A DNA stretch of 64,000 nucleotides from Mesobacillus harenae (GTDB lineage: Bacteria; Bacillota; Bacilli; Bacillales; Cytobacillaceae): the NCBI RefSeq assembly GCF_013343715.1, contig NZ_JABUNR010000001.1, forward strand, positions 310,001 to 374,000, read 5' to 3'. Within the stretch, counting starts at the first letter, position 1; every line of letters starts with the position of its first letter. Positions 15,935-24,919 of the stretch are shown here, one piece after another. The notes under the pieces were generated by a model that saw only the letters and a list, made by a program, of their open reading frames with translations, had not been told where the DNA came from and searched no databases. Both the position numbers and the translations under genes were made by a program.

Positions 15935-16693
15935 TTAATAGCGCAGCTTCATAAGAATGTTTCGTATCTCTTCATCATCCATCAGTAAATCATAGTGTTT
16001 TTCATTTATCTTAGCTAATGCAACATCATGGTAGAAGAACTCAGTGAAAATTTTCACGAAGGGTTTAGACATTGTTTTTAAAGCTTGCCAGGATTGGTTT
16101 TCCATTCCTGCAAAAATGACCTCTTTATCATCGACTACTAGTAAACGGAATCGTTCTAGAGACTGATGTTCCTTTGCAGGAATAAGGGTATGAACATTAG
16201 ACAAGCCTGTTTCCAAATCACCAACAACAAGGGCCTCTACACTGACTCCGTGCTCTTCTTTTTCCTTTAGCAACGGAAGGTATTCAATAAAATCGTCCTT
16301 CCAGGCTGAAACAAAAATAGACTTCTTGGCTGTTTGGATCAGGTGTTTACTTTGGGCGCGGATGGATGAATCAACCTTAAGACTCCAAACATGCTCATCA
16401 TAAAATGTTCTTTTAAATTTATTGCTTTTTAGCTCGTTGACATGCTCCTGGAACTCATTTGTTAATTTTTCAATCACGAGCGCTAAAGGAAGGGCAGTAT
16501 AGCGTTTCTTTTTTTCTGAAACCGAATCCAATACTACACCTTTTTCTGTTAAGCGGGTGATGACTTCATATATTTTGGATTTTGGAACACCCGAATATTT
16601 AACAATACTTGATGCATCCAAGGGTTCCTCACTTGAAGCTAGAACCTCAAACACTTTACTTTCATATTGTGAAAAACCGAATTTCTGCAGCAT
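15935..16693 (-). CDS. TrmB-like transcriptional regulator
   Basis: 252 residues. The N-terminal winged helix (residues 1-70: FGFSQYESKVFEVLASSEEP, then ASSIVKYSGVPKSKIYEVITRL) is the TrmB type; the C-terminal part resembles the phospholipase-D-like effector domain of these regulators (SIFVSAWKDDFIEYLPLL). TrmB proteins in bacteria control sugar or transport genes. It is convergent with an MFS gene and divergent from a nucleoside transporter, either of which could be its target. Start behind TAGGAGGACGTC. Confidence 0.82.
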   Translation of the reverse strand: MLQKFGFSQYESKVFEVLASSEEPLDASSIVKYSGVPKSKIYEVITRLTEKGVVLDSVSEKKKRYTALPLALVIEKLTNEFQEHVNELKSNKFKRTFYDEHVWSLKVDSSIRAQSKHLIQTAKKSIFVSAWKDDFIEYLPLLKEKEEHGVSVEALVVGDLETGLSNVHTLIPAKEHQSLERFRLLVVDDKEVIFAGMENQSWQALKTMSKPFVKIFTEFFYHDVALAKINEKHYDLLMDDEEIRNILMKLRY

Positions 16694-16924
16694 GACGTCC
16701 TCCTAGCTTGCGTGTAAGTAAAAGATTTTTTCTGACAAAGTATATTTAGCATAATAATAAATGAAAAGTTCAATAATTCCAATAATATTATTGATTTTTT
16801 AATTTTAAAATAATTTATTGTGTGTTTTGACCAAGCAGTTCTCAGGTATAACTTACCAGCCTGATAATCTGTTTGACAGATAACTAAAGGATATTGTAAT
16901 CTATTAAGTAGTTACTCATTAAGT

Positions 16925-16938
16925 GGTAACCGTTTTCA
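16925..16938 (+). promoter_or_regulatory. cre site before the nucleoside transporter gene
   Basis: GGTAACCGTTTTCA matches 13 of 14 positions of the cre consensus. It lies 104 bases upstream of the start within a 348-base gap (16694-17041) that otherwise holds only AT-rich sequence. CcpA repression of nucleoside uptake is expected. Confidence 0.65.
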
Positions 16939-17041
16939 ATTAACCTACTTTATTACTATTCTAAAAAAATGTTGTGGAAGCCATCTTTTATGTTTAAATG
17001 AAAAGGCTTACGCAGCAAAAAAACTAACGGGGGTTATCATC

Positions 17042-18259
17042 ATGAATTTTCTATGGGGAGTAATGGGGATTGTTTTTATTCTAGGGTTAGCCTTATTATT
17101 ATCAAACAATAGAAAGCATATTAATATCCGAACGGTTATTGGCGGCCTTGCCATTCAAATTTTCTTTGCCTTTATCGTCCTGAAATGGGAGGTTGGGCAA
17201 TCAGCTTTAGAATGGTTATCTCTAAAAATCCAGGATATTATCAATTATACGAATGTGGGAATTGACTTTTTATTTGGCGGTTTAATTGGGAATGAAGAAA
17301 TTGGTTTTATTTTTGCTTTTCAGGTATTAACCGTTATCATCTTCTTTTCTTCACTCATTTCTGTTCTTTATTACCTTGGAGTCATGCAGTGGTTTATCAA
17401 GATTATTGGTGGGGGGCTTTCCAAACTTCTTGGGACAAGCCAGCCAGAATCGATGTCAGCAGCAGCAAATATTTTCGTTGGACAAACCGAAGCACCTCTT
17501 GTCATACGGCCATATATTGCCTCAATGACTAAGTCAGAGCTCTTTGCTGTTATGACTGGCGGACTTGCTTCTGTCGCAGGTTCGGTCCTGATCGGTTATT
17601 CGCTGCTAGGGGTACCGCTCGAGTATCTGTTGGCGGCGAGCTTCATGGCAGCACCAGCTGGTTTGATTATTGCAAAGATTATGGTGCCAGAGACTGAGGA
17701 GGCCAAAACGGTTTCTGAGGGAGTAGAAGTGATTGAAGAAGAACAGCCTGAGAATGTTGTCGATGCTGCAGCCCGCGGAGCTTCCGACGGTTTAGGACTT
17801 GCTCTTAACGTAGGTGCGATGCTCTTAGCGTTTATTGCCTTAATTGCTCTTGTTAATGGAATCTTGGGCGGAATTGGCGGCTGGTTTGGCTTTGAAGCTC
17901 TATCGCTTGAACTAGTGCTCGGCTGGCTGTTTGCACCAATTGCCTTTATGGTTGGGGTTCCTTGGTCTGAAGCATTGCAGGCGGGAAGCTTCATCGGCCA
18001 AAAGCTTATTTTGAATGAATTTGTTGCATACGCGGCATTTGCCCCGGAAATGGCTAATTTAACAGCAAAAACAAACATTGTGGTTAGCTTCGCACTATGC
18101 GGGTTTGCGAATCTTAGCTCATTAGCAATCCTGCTTGGTGGATTGGGCAGGCTTGCTCCAAGCAGACGTCCGGATATTGCGAAAATGGGCATGCGTGCTG
18201 TTGCTGCAGGAGCGTTAGCATCGCTGTTAAGTGCTGCAATTGCTGGAATGTTATTATAA
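17042..18259 (+). CDS. nupC: NupC-family concentrative nucleoside transporter
   Basis: A 405-residue CNT-family permease that imports nucleosides with protons or sodium. Family features: the N-terminal three-helix part, then [20 protein letters not shown], the substrate-site motif [13 protein letters not shown] (about residues 148-160), [12 protein letters not shown], and the C-terminal [19 protein letters not shown]. Start follows ACGGGGGTTATCATC. It is monocistronic, with a cre site upstream and a strong terminator downstream. The gene name is by family; substrate preference is not known. Confidence 0.92.
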   Translation: MNFLWGVMGIVFILGLALLLSNNRKHINIRTVIGGLAIQIFFAFIVLKWEVGQSALEWLSLKIQDIINYTNVGIDFLFGGLIGNEEIGFIFAFQVLTVIIFFSSLISVLYYLGVMQWFIKIIGGGLSKLLGTSQPESMSAAANIFVGQTEAPLVIRPYIASMTKSELFAVMTGGLASVAGSVLIGYSLLGVPLEYLLAASFMAAPAGLIIAKIMVPETEEAKTVSEGVEVIEEEQPENVVDAAARGASDGLGLALNVGAMLLAFIALIALVNGILGGIGGWFGFEALSLELVLGWLFAPIAFMVGVPWSEALQAGSFIGQKLILNEFVAYAAFAPEMANLTAKTNIVVSFALCGFANLSSLAILLGGLGRLAPSRRPDIAKMGMRAVAAGALASLLSAAIAGMLL

Positions 18260-18268
18260 TAGTAAAGA

Positions 18269-18306
18269 CAAGAGGAGTCAGGGATTTCCCGATTCCTCTT
18301 TTTTGT
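18269..18306 (+). terminator. Terminator after the nucleoside transporter
   Basis: AAGAGGAGTCAGGGA pairs with TCCCGATTCCTCTT around two T, followed by a T tract. Confidence 0.85.
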
Positions 18307-18375
18307 TTAAACTTGGCTAAGAAGATCCACTTAGGGTGGGATATGATCACACAAACGTCGAAATGGCGTTAGGAG

Positions 18376-18552
18376 CTACTTTTTAGCTTGTTTTGGGCCC
18401 TCTTGATTATTGCCGTCTCCTACGTTGCTGACAGATTCAGAAATTGCATTAGAAAACTGATCAAAAGGCTCTAATGTTCCCCCATGCAATTGATTATCAG
18501 CTCCTACTTTGTTTCTTTCACTTTTCTTTACTGGATTAAAAAATCTCACCAT
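18376..18552 (-). CDS. Hypothetical 58-residue protein
   Basis: I chose ATG 18552 (MVRFFNPVKKSERN) because GCAGGAGGTGTC lies 8 bases upstream; a longer in-frame start at 18612 has none. The product is hydrophilic and rich in Asn, Gly and Ser (GADNQLHGGTLEPFDQFSNA). No family recognised. It lies between nupC and the HTH-like gene on the same strand as the latter, 83 bases after that gene's stop. Confidence 0.5.
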   Translation of the reverse strand: MVRFFNPVKKSERNKVGADNQLHGGTLEPFDQFSNAISESVSNVGDGNNQEGPKQAKK

Positions 18553-18635
18553 AATAAATGACACCTCCTGCACAATAGGGTATGTAAAAATGGGGACATT
18601 TAACCTATGCATTTAGGTGTAAGGCTTTTCGGTAA

Positions 18636-19133
18636 TTAAGCTCCAGTTAACGGCCGCAATTTAAAATGATCTAATGCATGGTTGACTTGATTAACATCAT
18701 AGATTTTTCTTTCGATACAGAACTGAATAACTAAATCGTAAGTATCACTATTCGATAATGAGAAACCGGCTGAGCTTAATAGCTTGTCGGTTTCTTTTCT
18801 ATCCAGCTGGAGGGCTAGGGCTAGGGCAACGATCGTCGTTTTTCTAGGCTGGTACCTTGGATTGGAACGGATTTTTGAAAAGTGTCTGCGGTCAATAGCT
18901 GCTCTTTTATAGATCTCTGCGTCACTGCATCCTTTTTCATCAATAAAACTAAACAGTACATCTTTAAGTGTTGGTTTGAGGTTTGTTTTAATAAATTCAT
19001 CGAGATCACTTGGTTCGATAATCATATTAGAGTTTAATACCATGTTATCGGAAGTTTCAGCATAAAATACAAAGTCTTTCAACTGAAATTGGACGAACTC
19101 CTTCAGCTCTTCTAATAATTGTTTATCTAACAT
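18636..19133 (-). CDS. Helix-turn-helix-like protein paired with the VWA-Sir2 fusion
   Basis: 165 residues. The N-terminal third is helical and acidic; about residues 65-140 form a compact HTH-like helical domain (CSDAEIYKRAAIDRRHFSKI, then PRKTTIVALALALQLDRKET, LLSSAGFSLSNSDTYDLVI). Proteins with this C-terminal domain are widespread in bacteria and often sit beside ADP-ribose or signalling genes such as macro-domain, VWA or phosphatase proteins (recalled knowledge, unchecked). It is divergent from the VWA-Sir2 gene with a palindrome in its leader, which suggests a regulator or partner of that protein. Start behind GGGGGTAG. Confidence 0.75.
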   Translation of the reverse strand: MLDKQLLEELKEFVQFQLKDFVFYAETSDNMVLNSNMIIEPSDLDEFIKTNLKPTLKDVLFSFIDEKGCSDAEIYKRAAIDRRHFSKIRSNPRYQPRKTTIVALALALQLDRKETDKLLSSAGFSLSNSDTYDLVIQFCIERKIYDVNQVNHALDHFKLRPLTGA

Positions 19134-19151
19134 TCTGCTACCCCCGAAATT

Positions 19152-19168
19152 GTCGCTTTTAAGGCGAC
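19152..19168. promoter_or_regulatory. Near-palindrome in the divergent HTH / VWA-Sir2 promoter region
   Basis: GTCGCTTTTAAGGCGAC has 5-bp perfect arms and an almost symmetric centre. It lies just upstream of the ribosome site of the HTH-like gene, a usual place for an autoregulatory operator. Direct evidence is symmetry only. Confidence 0.35.
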
Positions 19169-19287
19169 CAAAATATGGATAAATTCATTTATAATTATAT
19201 CATAATCAGATTTATATAGATGTTACGGCTCTCATCAGTTTGCCTCCAGCCAACCGATGGAAACTCAAATGAAAAGGGGAGAATTGC

Positions 19288-21273
19288 ATGGACCAATTTA
19301 TTTCGTTATCGTACTCATTTTTACAAAAATACTTGCCTGCAGCTGGTGTGGAAAAAACGTTTATTCTGTTTGAACTTAACGGAAAGGGTGAGTTATCAAA
19401 ACGATCACCAATCAATTTATCAGTCGTTTTAGACAGGTCAGGCTCGATGAGCGGAAAGCCCCTCTATTACTGTAAAGAAGCAACAAAGTTCATCGTCAAC
19501 CAGCTTCAGGAAAAAGACCTGCTGAATGTGGTGGTTTTTGATGATCAGATTAAAACGATACTGCCTCCTCAGGAAGTAAAGCATAAGGACCTCTTAAAAA
19601 AGAAAATTGATGAAATTGATACAGGCGGGATCACGAATTTGTCTGGAGGGCTCATCAAAGGCTGCCAGCACATTCTGAACCAGAATACAGATCTGTTTGT
19701 TAACCGAGTAATCCTATTGTCTGATGGACAAGCGAATGCGGGAGTTACTGATTTTGATCATCTTATGAAAGTGGTGGACGATTACCAAACAGCAGGCGCT
19801 GTGATCAGTACGATGGGGGTCAGTGACCATTTTAACGAAGAGCTGATGGAAGGCATCGCTGAGCATGGCAAAGGGAATTACTATTTTATTAATGATGCTG
19901 AGCAGATCCCGGACATCTTTGCACAGGAGCTTGAAGGGTTATTATCAGTAGTGGCCCAGGATGTGAATTTTAAACTAAATCCTAAAATGGGTGTGCGTAT
20001 TGAAAAAGTGTATGGATATATGACTGAAACCCGTGATAATAGTATCGAAATTTCTTTGGGTGACATGTTCACAAATGAGGTGAAATCCATTCTAGTTGAA
20101 TTCACGGTTCCAGGAATGCCATCGGGAGTGCATGATTTATTTGACATCGAATGGTCTTTTGTTGATGTGAAGAATGGTGTAAAGGATTGCAGATCAACAC
20201 TGAATATACCGGCTGAAATCACTACTGATCTGGATATGCTCTCGATTGATGTTAATGCCCATGTTGATAAACAGATCGAAATAACAAAGTCGGCGCAAAA
20301 ACTTGAAGAAGCAATGCGGTTATTTGACGAAGGTAATATCGAATCTGGAAAGGAACTCCTCTTTATGCAGGCTTCCAGTATGGCAGAAAAAGCACAGGCA
20401 CATAACGATTTGGAATTATTAGCTGAATCACAGGTTATTTTCAGCCAGTTGGAAAATTTTGAGTACACCAAACAAAAACGGAAAGAATTACACCAGCAAA
20501 AGTACCGCCAAATGAAACGGCGAAAGCAGGAAAACGTATTTTCTAATAAAGTACAGGAGAAGCTTAATCTTTTAAAAAAGTGGTTGAAACAAGCGGATCA
20601 GACAGTGATTTTCACTGGGGCTGGAATGAGTACGGAGGCAGGCCTGCCAGACTTTCGCTCTGCGTCTTCCGGTATGTGGAATAACATTAACCCGCTCGAA
20701 CTGGCAAGCACTGAAGCAATGGAACACAACAGGCAGCAATTTATTGACTTTTATCGCCATAGGGTTGAAGGTTTGCAATCTTGCCAGCCGCACACGGGAC
20801 ATCGGATACTTTCCAAATGGGAAGCAGCTGGAAAGATTCAATCAATTATTACGCAGAATGTTGACGGGTTTCACCATACTGCTGGAAACCATAGAATAGA
20901 AGAACTTCATGGCACACTTAGAAGTTGCCATTGTCATAATTGTGGAAGAAGCTATCCTATTGAACGATTTATGGGAGAAGATTTAACATGCAGCTGCGGC
21001 GGCTTTATCCGTCCTTCTGTCGTATTGTTTGGAGAATCACTGCCTGAAAAAGCATTAAATCAAGCAGCTGAGGAATCTGAAGCTGCAGACTTGTTCATTG
21101 TTTTAGGATCATCTCTCAGTGTGTCACCAGCCAACTATTTCCCGATTGAAGCAAAAAGGAATGGAGCTAAGCTAGTTATTATTAATAAAGAAGAAACAGC
21201 ACTGGATCCAGAGGCAGACTTAGTGATTAATGGAGAGAAGATTGGTTCGATTTTGAGGGAGTTGGATAATTAA
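19288..21273 (+). CDS. Fusion of a von Willebrand A domain and a Sir2 NAD-dependent deacylase
   Basis: 661 residues behind AAAAGGGGAG. Residues 40-215 are a VWA domain with a complete MIDAS metal site: Asp49-x-Ser51-x-Ser53, Thr116 and Asp146. Residues 220-320 are a beta-rich segment as in many VWA proteins, 325-430 a charged helical linker, and 425-661 a full sirtuin: GAGMSTEAGLPDFRS (444 on), TQNVDGFHH (522 on), catalytic His541 in EELHG, zinc cysteines 549, 552, 568 and 570, and LGSSLSVSPAN. All catalytic residues are present, so NAD-dependent deacylase, ADP-ribosyl or NAD-cleaving activity is possible. VWA parts bind partner proteins through a metal. No signal peptide. I know no characterised protein with this architecture. 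Confidence 0.9.
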   Translation: MDQFISLSYSFLQKYLPAAGVEKTFILFELNGKGELSKRSPINLSVVLDRSGSMSGKPLYYCKEATKFIVNQLQEKDLLNVVVFDDQIKTILPPQEVKHKDLLKKKIDEIDTGGITNLSGGLIKGCQHILNQNTDLFVNRVILLSDGQANAGVTDFDHLMKVVDDYQTAGAVISTMGVSDHFNEELMEGIAEHGKGNYYFINDAEQIPDIFAQELEGLLSVVAQDVNFKLNPKMGVRIEKVYGYMTETRDNSIEISLGDMFTNEVKSILVEFTVPGMPSGVHDLFDIEWSFVDVKNGVKDCRSTLNIPAEITTDLDMLSIDVNAHVDKQIEITKSAQKLEEAMRLFDEGNIESGKELLFMQASSMAEKAQAHNDLELLAESQVIFSQLENFEYTKQKRKELHQQKYRQMKRRKQENVFSNKVQEKLNLLKKWLKQADQTVIFTGAGMSTEAGLPDFRSASSGMWNNINPLELASTEAMEHNRQQFIDFYRHRVEGLQSCQPHTGHRILSKWEAAGKIQSIITQNVDGFHHTAGNHRIEELHGTLRSCHCHNCGRSYPIERFMGEDLTCSCGGFIRPSVVLFGESLPEKALNQAAEESEAADLFIVLGSSLSVSPANYFPIEAKRNGAKLVIINKEETALDPEADLVINGEKIGSILRELDN

Positions 21274-21290
21274 ATAGTAAACGTTTTAAT

Positions 21291-21425
21291 GTTATTATCG
21301 GTGTTCATTTTCCGACAAAGATAGGGCTCGCTAAGGGAATTAGATATGATTTTGAAAAAATTACAAATAAGAAACCTATAAAAATACAACAGTATGTTAA
21401 GGATTTTAAGGAAAAATGGATTTAA
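21291..21425 (+). pseudogene. Possible C-terminal remnant of an NmrA/NAD(P)-binding protein
   Basis: An open stretch without a start codon ends in IRYDFEKITNKKPIKIQQYV followed by KDFKEKWI and a stop. This resembles the C-terminal tail typical of NmrA-like or SDR quinone reductases (DFExxTGRxPxxFxxFVxDxxxxW). No N-terminal part is present, so it would be a decayed fragment. The call rests on recalled tail pattern only. Confidence 0.3.
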
Positions 21426-21525
21426 AGATAGACAAGGTTGAAATTAAGATATTGGTATTGCACCAGCTGTTTAATGGTTCCGCAACAGGTGTTAAAATAA
21501 GAAGAAACGATCTGAGGCAGTTGAT

Positions 21526-22281
21526 ATGAGTATGCTTAATACACAATATGTAAGAAAAGTGAGTCTTAAAAGAGACGAAATATCTTCATTTAAGGAATAC
21601 CCGTTTAATCTTACTAGTTTAAAGACATTAGACAAACTAAGTTTTCATCCAAAGGTCACATTCCTTATAGGTGAAAATGGTATGGGGAAATCGACTTTAC
21701 TGGAAGCCGTAGCAATCGCTCTAGGATTTAATGCTGAAGGGGGTTCTTTTAATTTTAATTTTTCTACCTTTGAGTCCCATTCCACCCTTGCTGAGTATAT
21801 TAAGCTTATTAGGGGTTCAGATAGGCCCAAGGATGGGTTTTTCCTGAGGGCGGAGAGTTTTTACAATGTGGCTTCTAATATAGAAGAGATGGATCAGGAA
21901 GGTAGCGGACCCCGGGTGGTTGATTCTTTTGGCGGATTGTCTCTTCATGAACAGTCACATGGAGAGGCCTTCTTTTCCACATTCCTGCATCGATTCCGCG
22001 GGAATGGAATTTACATATTGGACGAGCCGGAAGCAGCACTTTCCCCGTTAAGGCAAATGTCAATGCTGACAAGGATTGATGATTTGGTTAATGAAAACTC
22101 GCAATTTATTATTGCTACCCATTCACCCATCATTATGGCTTATCCCGATGCACTCATCTATGAATTCAGCGAAGAAGGAATATCGGAAAGAAAGCTGGAG
22201 GAAACCAATCATTACAGGATCATGCAACAGTTTTTTGATGATAAAGATAGAATGATTCATCACCTGTTAAATAAAAGTTAA
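21526..22281 (+). CDS. AAA family ATPase (ABC/RecF-like, COG3910 type)
   Basis: 251 residues with Walker A GENGMGKS (49-56), an ABC-like signature SLHEQSHGEAFF (about 138-149), Walker B YILDEPEAALS and the switch histidine IIATHSP. It thus has every part of an SMC/RecF-style nucleotide-binding domain but no coiled coil and no TOPRIM or nuclease domain. Stand-alone ATPases of this kind are widespread and uncharacterised; some relatives take part in defence. Start follows GAGGCAGTTGAT. A terminator separates it from a convergent GGDEF/EAL gene. A functional link with the upstream VWA-Sir2 gene is possible but not shown. Confidence 0.85.
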   Translation: MSMLNTQYVRKVSLKRDEISSFKEYPFNLTSLKTLDKLSFHPKVTFLIGENGMGKSTLLEAVAIALGFNAEGGSFNFNFSTFESHSTLAEYIKLIRGSDRPKDGFFLRAESFYNVASNIEEMDQEGSGPRVVDSFGGLSLHEQSHGEAFFSTFLHRFRGNGIYILDEPEAALSPLRQMSMLTRIDDLVNENSQFIIATHSPIIMAYPDALIYEFSEEGISERKLEETNHYRIMQQFFDDKDRMIHHLLNKS

Positions 22282-22331
22282 GTGAGTAAAACCTGGATGT
22301 ATAACTTTTTGCTTGAGGATTTCAAACTAAT

Positions 22332-22368
22332 AAAAAATCCAGCTTAGTTTTTGACAGCTGGATTTTTT
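22332..22368. terminator. Bidirectional terminator
   Basis: AAAAAATCCAGCT and AGCTGGATTTTTT form a perfect stem between convergent genes. Confidence 0.9.
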
Positions 22369-22388
22369 ATATGGGAATGATTATAAGA

Positions 22389-24665
22389 TTATCGTCGTAC
22401 CAATTCGGAAGATTTGACTAAGGGTGCTTTGAGCATTTTTTCTACTTCGGCTGCAGCAAGTGGCGGACTATAATAATAACCCTGTCCAAAACGGCAGCCA
22501 TGATTCATTAAAAATTCGGCTTGCTGCTTTTTCTCAATTCCTTCAGCAACCAATTGAAAACCTAAATTTTGCCCCATCTCTATCATGGTTTTTACCAAGG
22601 ATGCTGTGTTTGCATTGATTAGAATTTCATTTATAAACGACTTATCAATTTTTACTAAGTCAATCGGCAAGTTACTTAGTACGCTTAATGAAGAATATCC
22701 AGTCCCAAAATCATCAACTGATATTTTGACACCCAACAGCTTCAATTCATGAATAATGATGGAAGATCGTTCGATATTTTGCATGACACTTTCCGTTATT
22801 TCAAGCCCAAGAGATTGTGGCGGCAATTGATGTCTTGAAAGAACCTGACGGACTGTCTCAACAAAGTTTGCATCTTCAAACTGTAGAGCTGAAACATTTA
22901 CAGCCATTTTTATTCGAATTCCAGATTCGTGCCATTTTTTATTTTGTTTACATGCCTCATTAAGAATCCAACTGCCAAAGTTAGAAATCAGCCCGCTTTC
23001 TTCTACAATAGGAATAAACTCTGTTGGAGCAATAATCCCCAGTTCAGGATGTTTCCAGCGTACTAAAGCCTCAACTCCATAAATTTCTCCTGTCTCAAGT
23101 TCGAGTTTTGGCTGATATTCAAGATAAAACTCATTATTTTTAAGTGCTCTTCTTAAATTTTGTTCCAATTTGATTTTCCGATCAAGGATATCACCCTGTT
23201 CATGAATGAAAAATTGATAATTATTTTTACCTCTTTTTTTTGCTAGATACATAGCTGTATCTGCTTTAGAGCTGATTGTCTCTTTATCTTGTCCATCTAA
23301 AGGATATAAGCTTATCCCGATACTGGCTGAGGTGTAAAATTCTTTGTTTTTAATCATGAAAGGGGTTGAAAAGGCCTCGATGATTCTATCAGAAATTTCC
23401 CTGACAATTAATTCGTCAACATCCTCCAATATTATCGCAAATTCATCTCCGCCTTGACGTGATACCATATCTCCTTTGCGCACACTTTTAAGAAGCTGTT
23501 CCGAAACTTTTTTTAACAAGTCGTCACCGGCTTCATGACCCATCGTGTCATTTATGAATTTAAATCGATCTAAGTCTAGAAACATAACAGCCAATACTTG
23601 ATTATGTTTTTTGCTGCGTGCCATTGCTGTTTCCAAGAATTCATTGTACATATGGCGGTTCGGCAGTCCGGTTAGAGCATCGTGAAAGGCCATAAATTGA
23701 ACTTTTTCTTGATAGGCCTTTTTAGCGGTTACGTCAATCGCTACAACCATAATAGCTGGCACTCCGTTATAGTTGATTTCTTTCCCTAGCATTTCCAGAT
23801 AAACAAAGCTGCCATCTGGTTTGATGATCTTATATTCTCTGTATTCATTAGGCCTTTTTTTCTCATAGATTTCTCTATTACTAGACATAATCGTTTCTTT
23901 GTCTGATGGATCAATAAAATCGAATACTGTTTTTCCTAGAATTTCTGTAGCATTTAAGCCTAGCATATTTGTTGTTGCAGGGTTAACATAGACGATCCTG
24001 TCGTTCTGGTGAATCAGGATAATGTTCGGTGAAAGCTCGACAACATTACGATAACGGCTTTCGCTCTCCTGTAGCATGGCCTCAGTCTTTTTTCTTTCTC
24101 TAATATCGACCACTACACCATTTATTTTTATAACCTCATTATTTTCCCCGAAAATAGGTGTCCCAGACATATAGACCCAAATGGGTTCTCCCTGTGCATC
24201 TAAGAAACGAGCCTCAAAATTATCTGACACACCAGCTAATACCTTTTCATAAAATTTAAATAGTAATGGGGTATCCGCTGGGTGGGAAATCTTAGTCCAA
24301 AACGAGAAATCATCGAAAAATTGCTTCACGGTATATCCAGACAACTTCTCAATTCCTTTAGAAACGTAAATCCGTTCATTAATGAGGTCATTTGACCAAA
24401 TGGTCGCATCTACACTATCAAAAATATCCTTAAATTCTTCTTGTTTTACTTGTAAATCTTTTTTGTTTTTTAATAATTCTTTGTAATAAAATTGTGCTTG
24501 ATCATACTGTCCGCCCATAAACCAAGCTACAATTACGGTTAGAATCGATAGAATAAGACTAATGACAATATTGGACACAGTTTCTTCTTGAAAGATATGC
24601 TGTAAATGCCATACACTCATAATTAAAAATGGCAGTGTTGCGGTTAATCTTCCTAAATACTTCAT
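22389..24665 (-). CDS. Membrane PAS-PAS-GGDEF-EAL cyclic-di-GMP protein
   Basis: 758 residues: two membrane segments (about 8-58), a PAS domain (about 85-190), a second PAS (about 200-320), then GGDEF and EAL domains. The GGDEF active site is intact (RQGGDEF), with an inhibitory I-site RKGD exactly five residues before it. The EAL domain keeps EALVRW, ESVMQN, DDFGTGYSSLSVL, KIDKSFI and VAEGIE. Both synthesis and breakdown of c-di-GMP are thus possible, with PAS sensing setting the balance. It is monocistronic. Confidence 0.93.
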   Translation of the reverse strand: MKYLGRLTATLPFLIMSVWHLQHIFQEETVSNIVISLILSILTVIVAWFMGGQYDQAQFYYKELLKNKKDLQVKQEEFKDIFDSVDATIWSNDLINERIYVSKGIEKLSGYTVKQFFDDFSFWTKISHPADTPLLFKFYEKVLAGVSDNFEARFLDAQGEPIWVYMSGTPIFGENNEVIKINGVVVDIRERKKTEAMLQESESRYRNVVELSPNIILIHQNDRIVYVNPATTNMLGLNATEILGKTVFDFIDPSDKETIMSSNREIYEKKRPNEYREYKIIKPDGSFVYLEMLGKEINYNGVPAIMVVAIDVTAKKAYQEKVQFMAFHDALTGLPNRHMYNEFLETAMARSKKHNQVLAVMFLDLDRFKFINDTMGHEAGDDLLKKVSEQLLKSVRKGDMVSRQGGDEFAIILEDVDELIVREISDRIIEAFSTPFMIKNKEFYTSASIGISLYPLDGQDKETISSKADTAMYLAKKRGKNNYQFFIHEQGDILDRKIKLEQNLRRALKNNEFYLEYQPKLELETGEIYGVEALVRWKHPELGIIAPTEFIPIVEESGLISNFGSWILNEACKQNKKWHESGIRIKMAVNVSALQFEDANFVETVRQVLSRHQLPPQSLGLEITESVMQNIERSSIIIHELKLLGVKISVDDFGTGYSSLSVLSNLPIDLVKIDKSFINEILINANTASLVKTMIEMGQNLGFQLVAEGIEKKQQAEFLMNHGCRFGQGYYYSPPLAAAEVEKMLKAPLVKSSELVRR

Positions 24666-24919
24666 GTTTTCTCCTAACTTTTAATTCTGTTTAGTTGCAA
24701 TTTTATGTACTTTTCCATGTTACTGTTTGATTGCTTACTTGTATATCACCTTTGGTTCCTATTTTCCATTATATATGGATCATTTTGTATTAGTAATATA
24801 TTCCTACTAGAGACCTTTCTCTCACAAAACAGTTTTGCTTTGTTTAAATCTACTTTTACATAGTTTACCTGCTACTGTATATCCTAAAAGCAAAATGAGT
24901 TTATACAGGAGGAGTCAAT

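Noticed and set aside
17596..18192. A 198-residue open frame antisense to the nucleoside transporter gene
   Set aside because: It mirrors a codon-biased real gene, has Ser/Pro/Ala-rich low-sense composition and no ribosome site.
19881..20471. A 196-residue open frame antisense to the VWA-Sir2 gene
   Set aside because: The plus-strand frame has clear domains throughout; the antisense frame has no motif or ribosome site.
21277..21292. cre-like AGTAAACGTTTTAA
   Set aside because: It is 230 bases from the next gene start and just after a stop codon; a 12 of 14 match in AT-rich DNA is easily due to chance.
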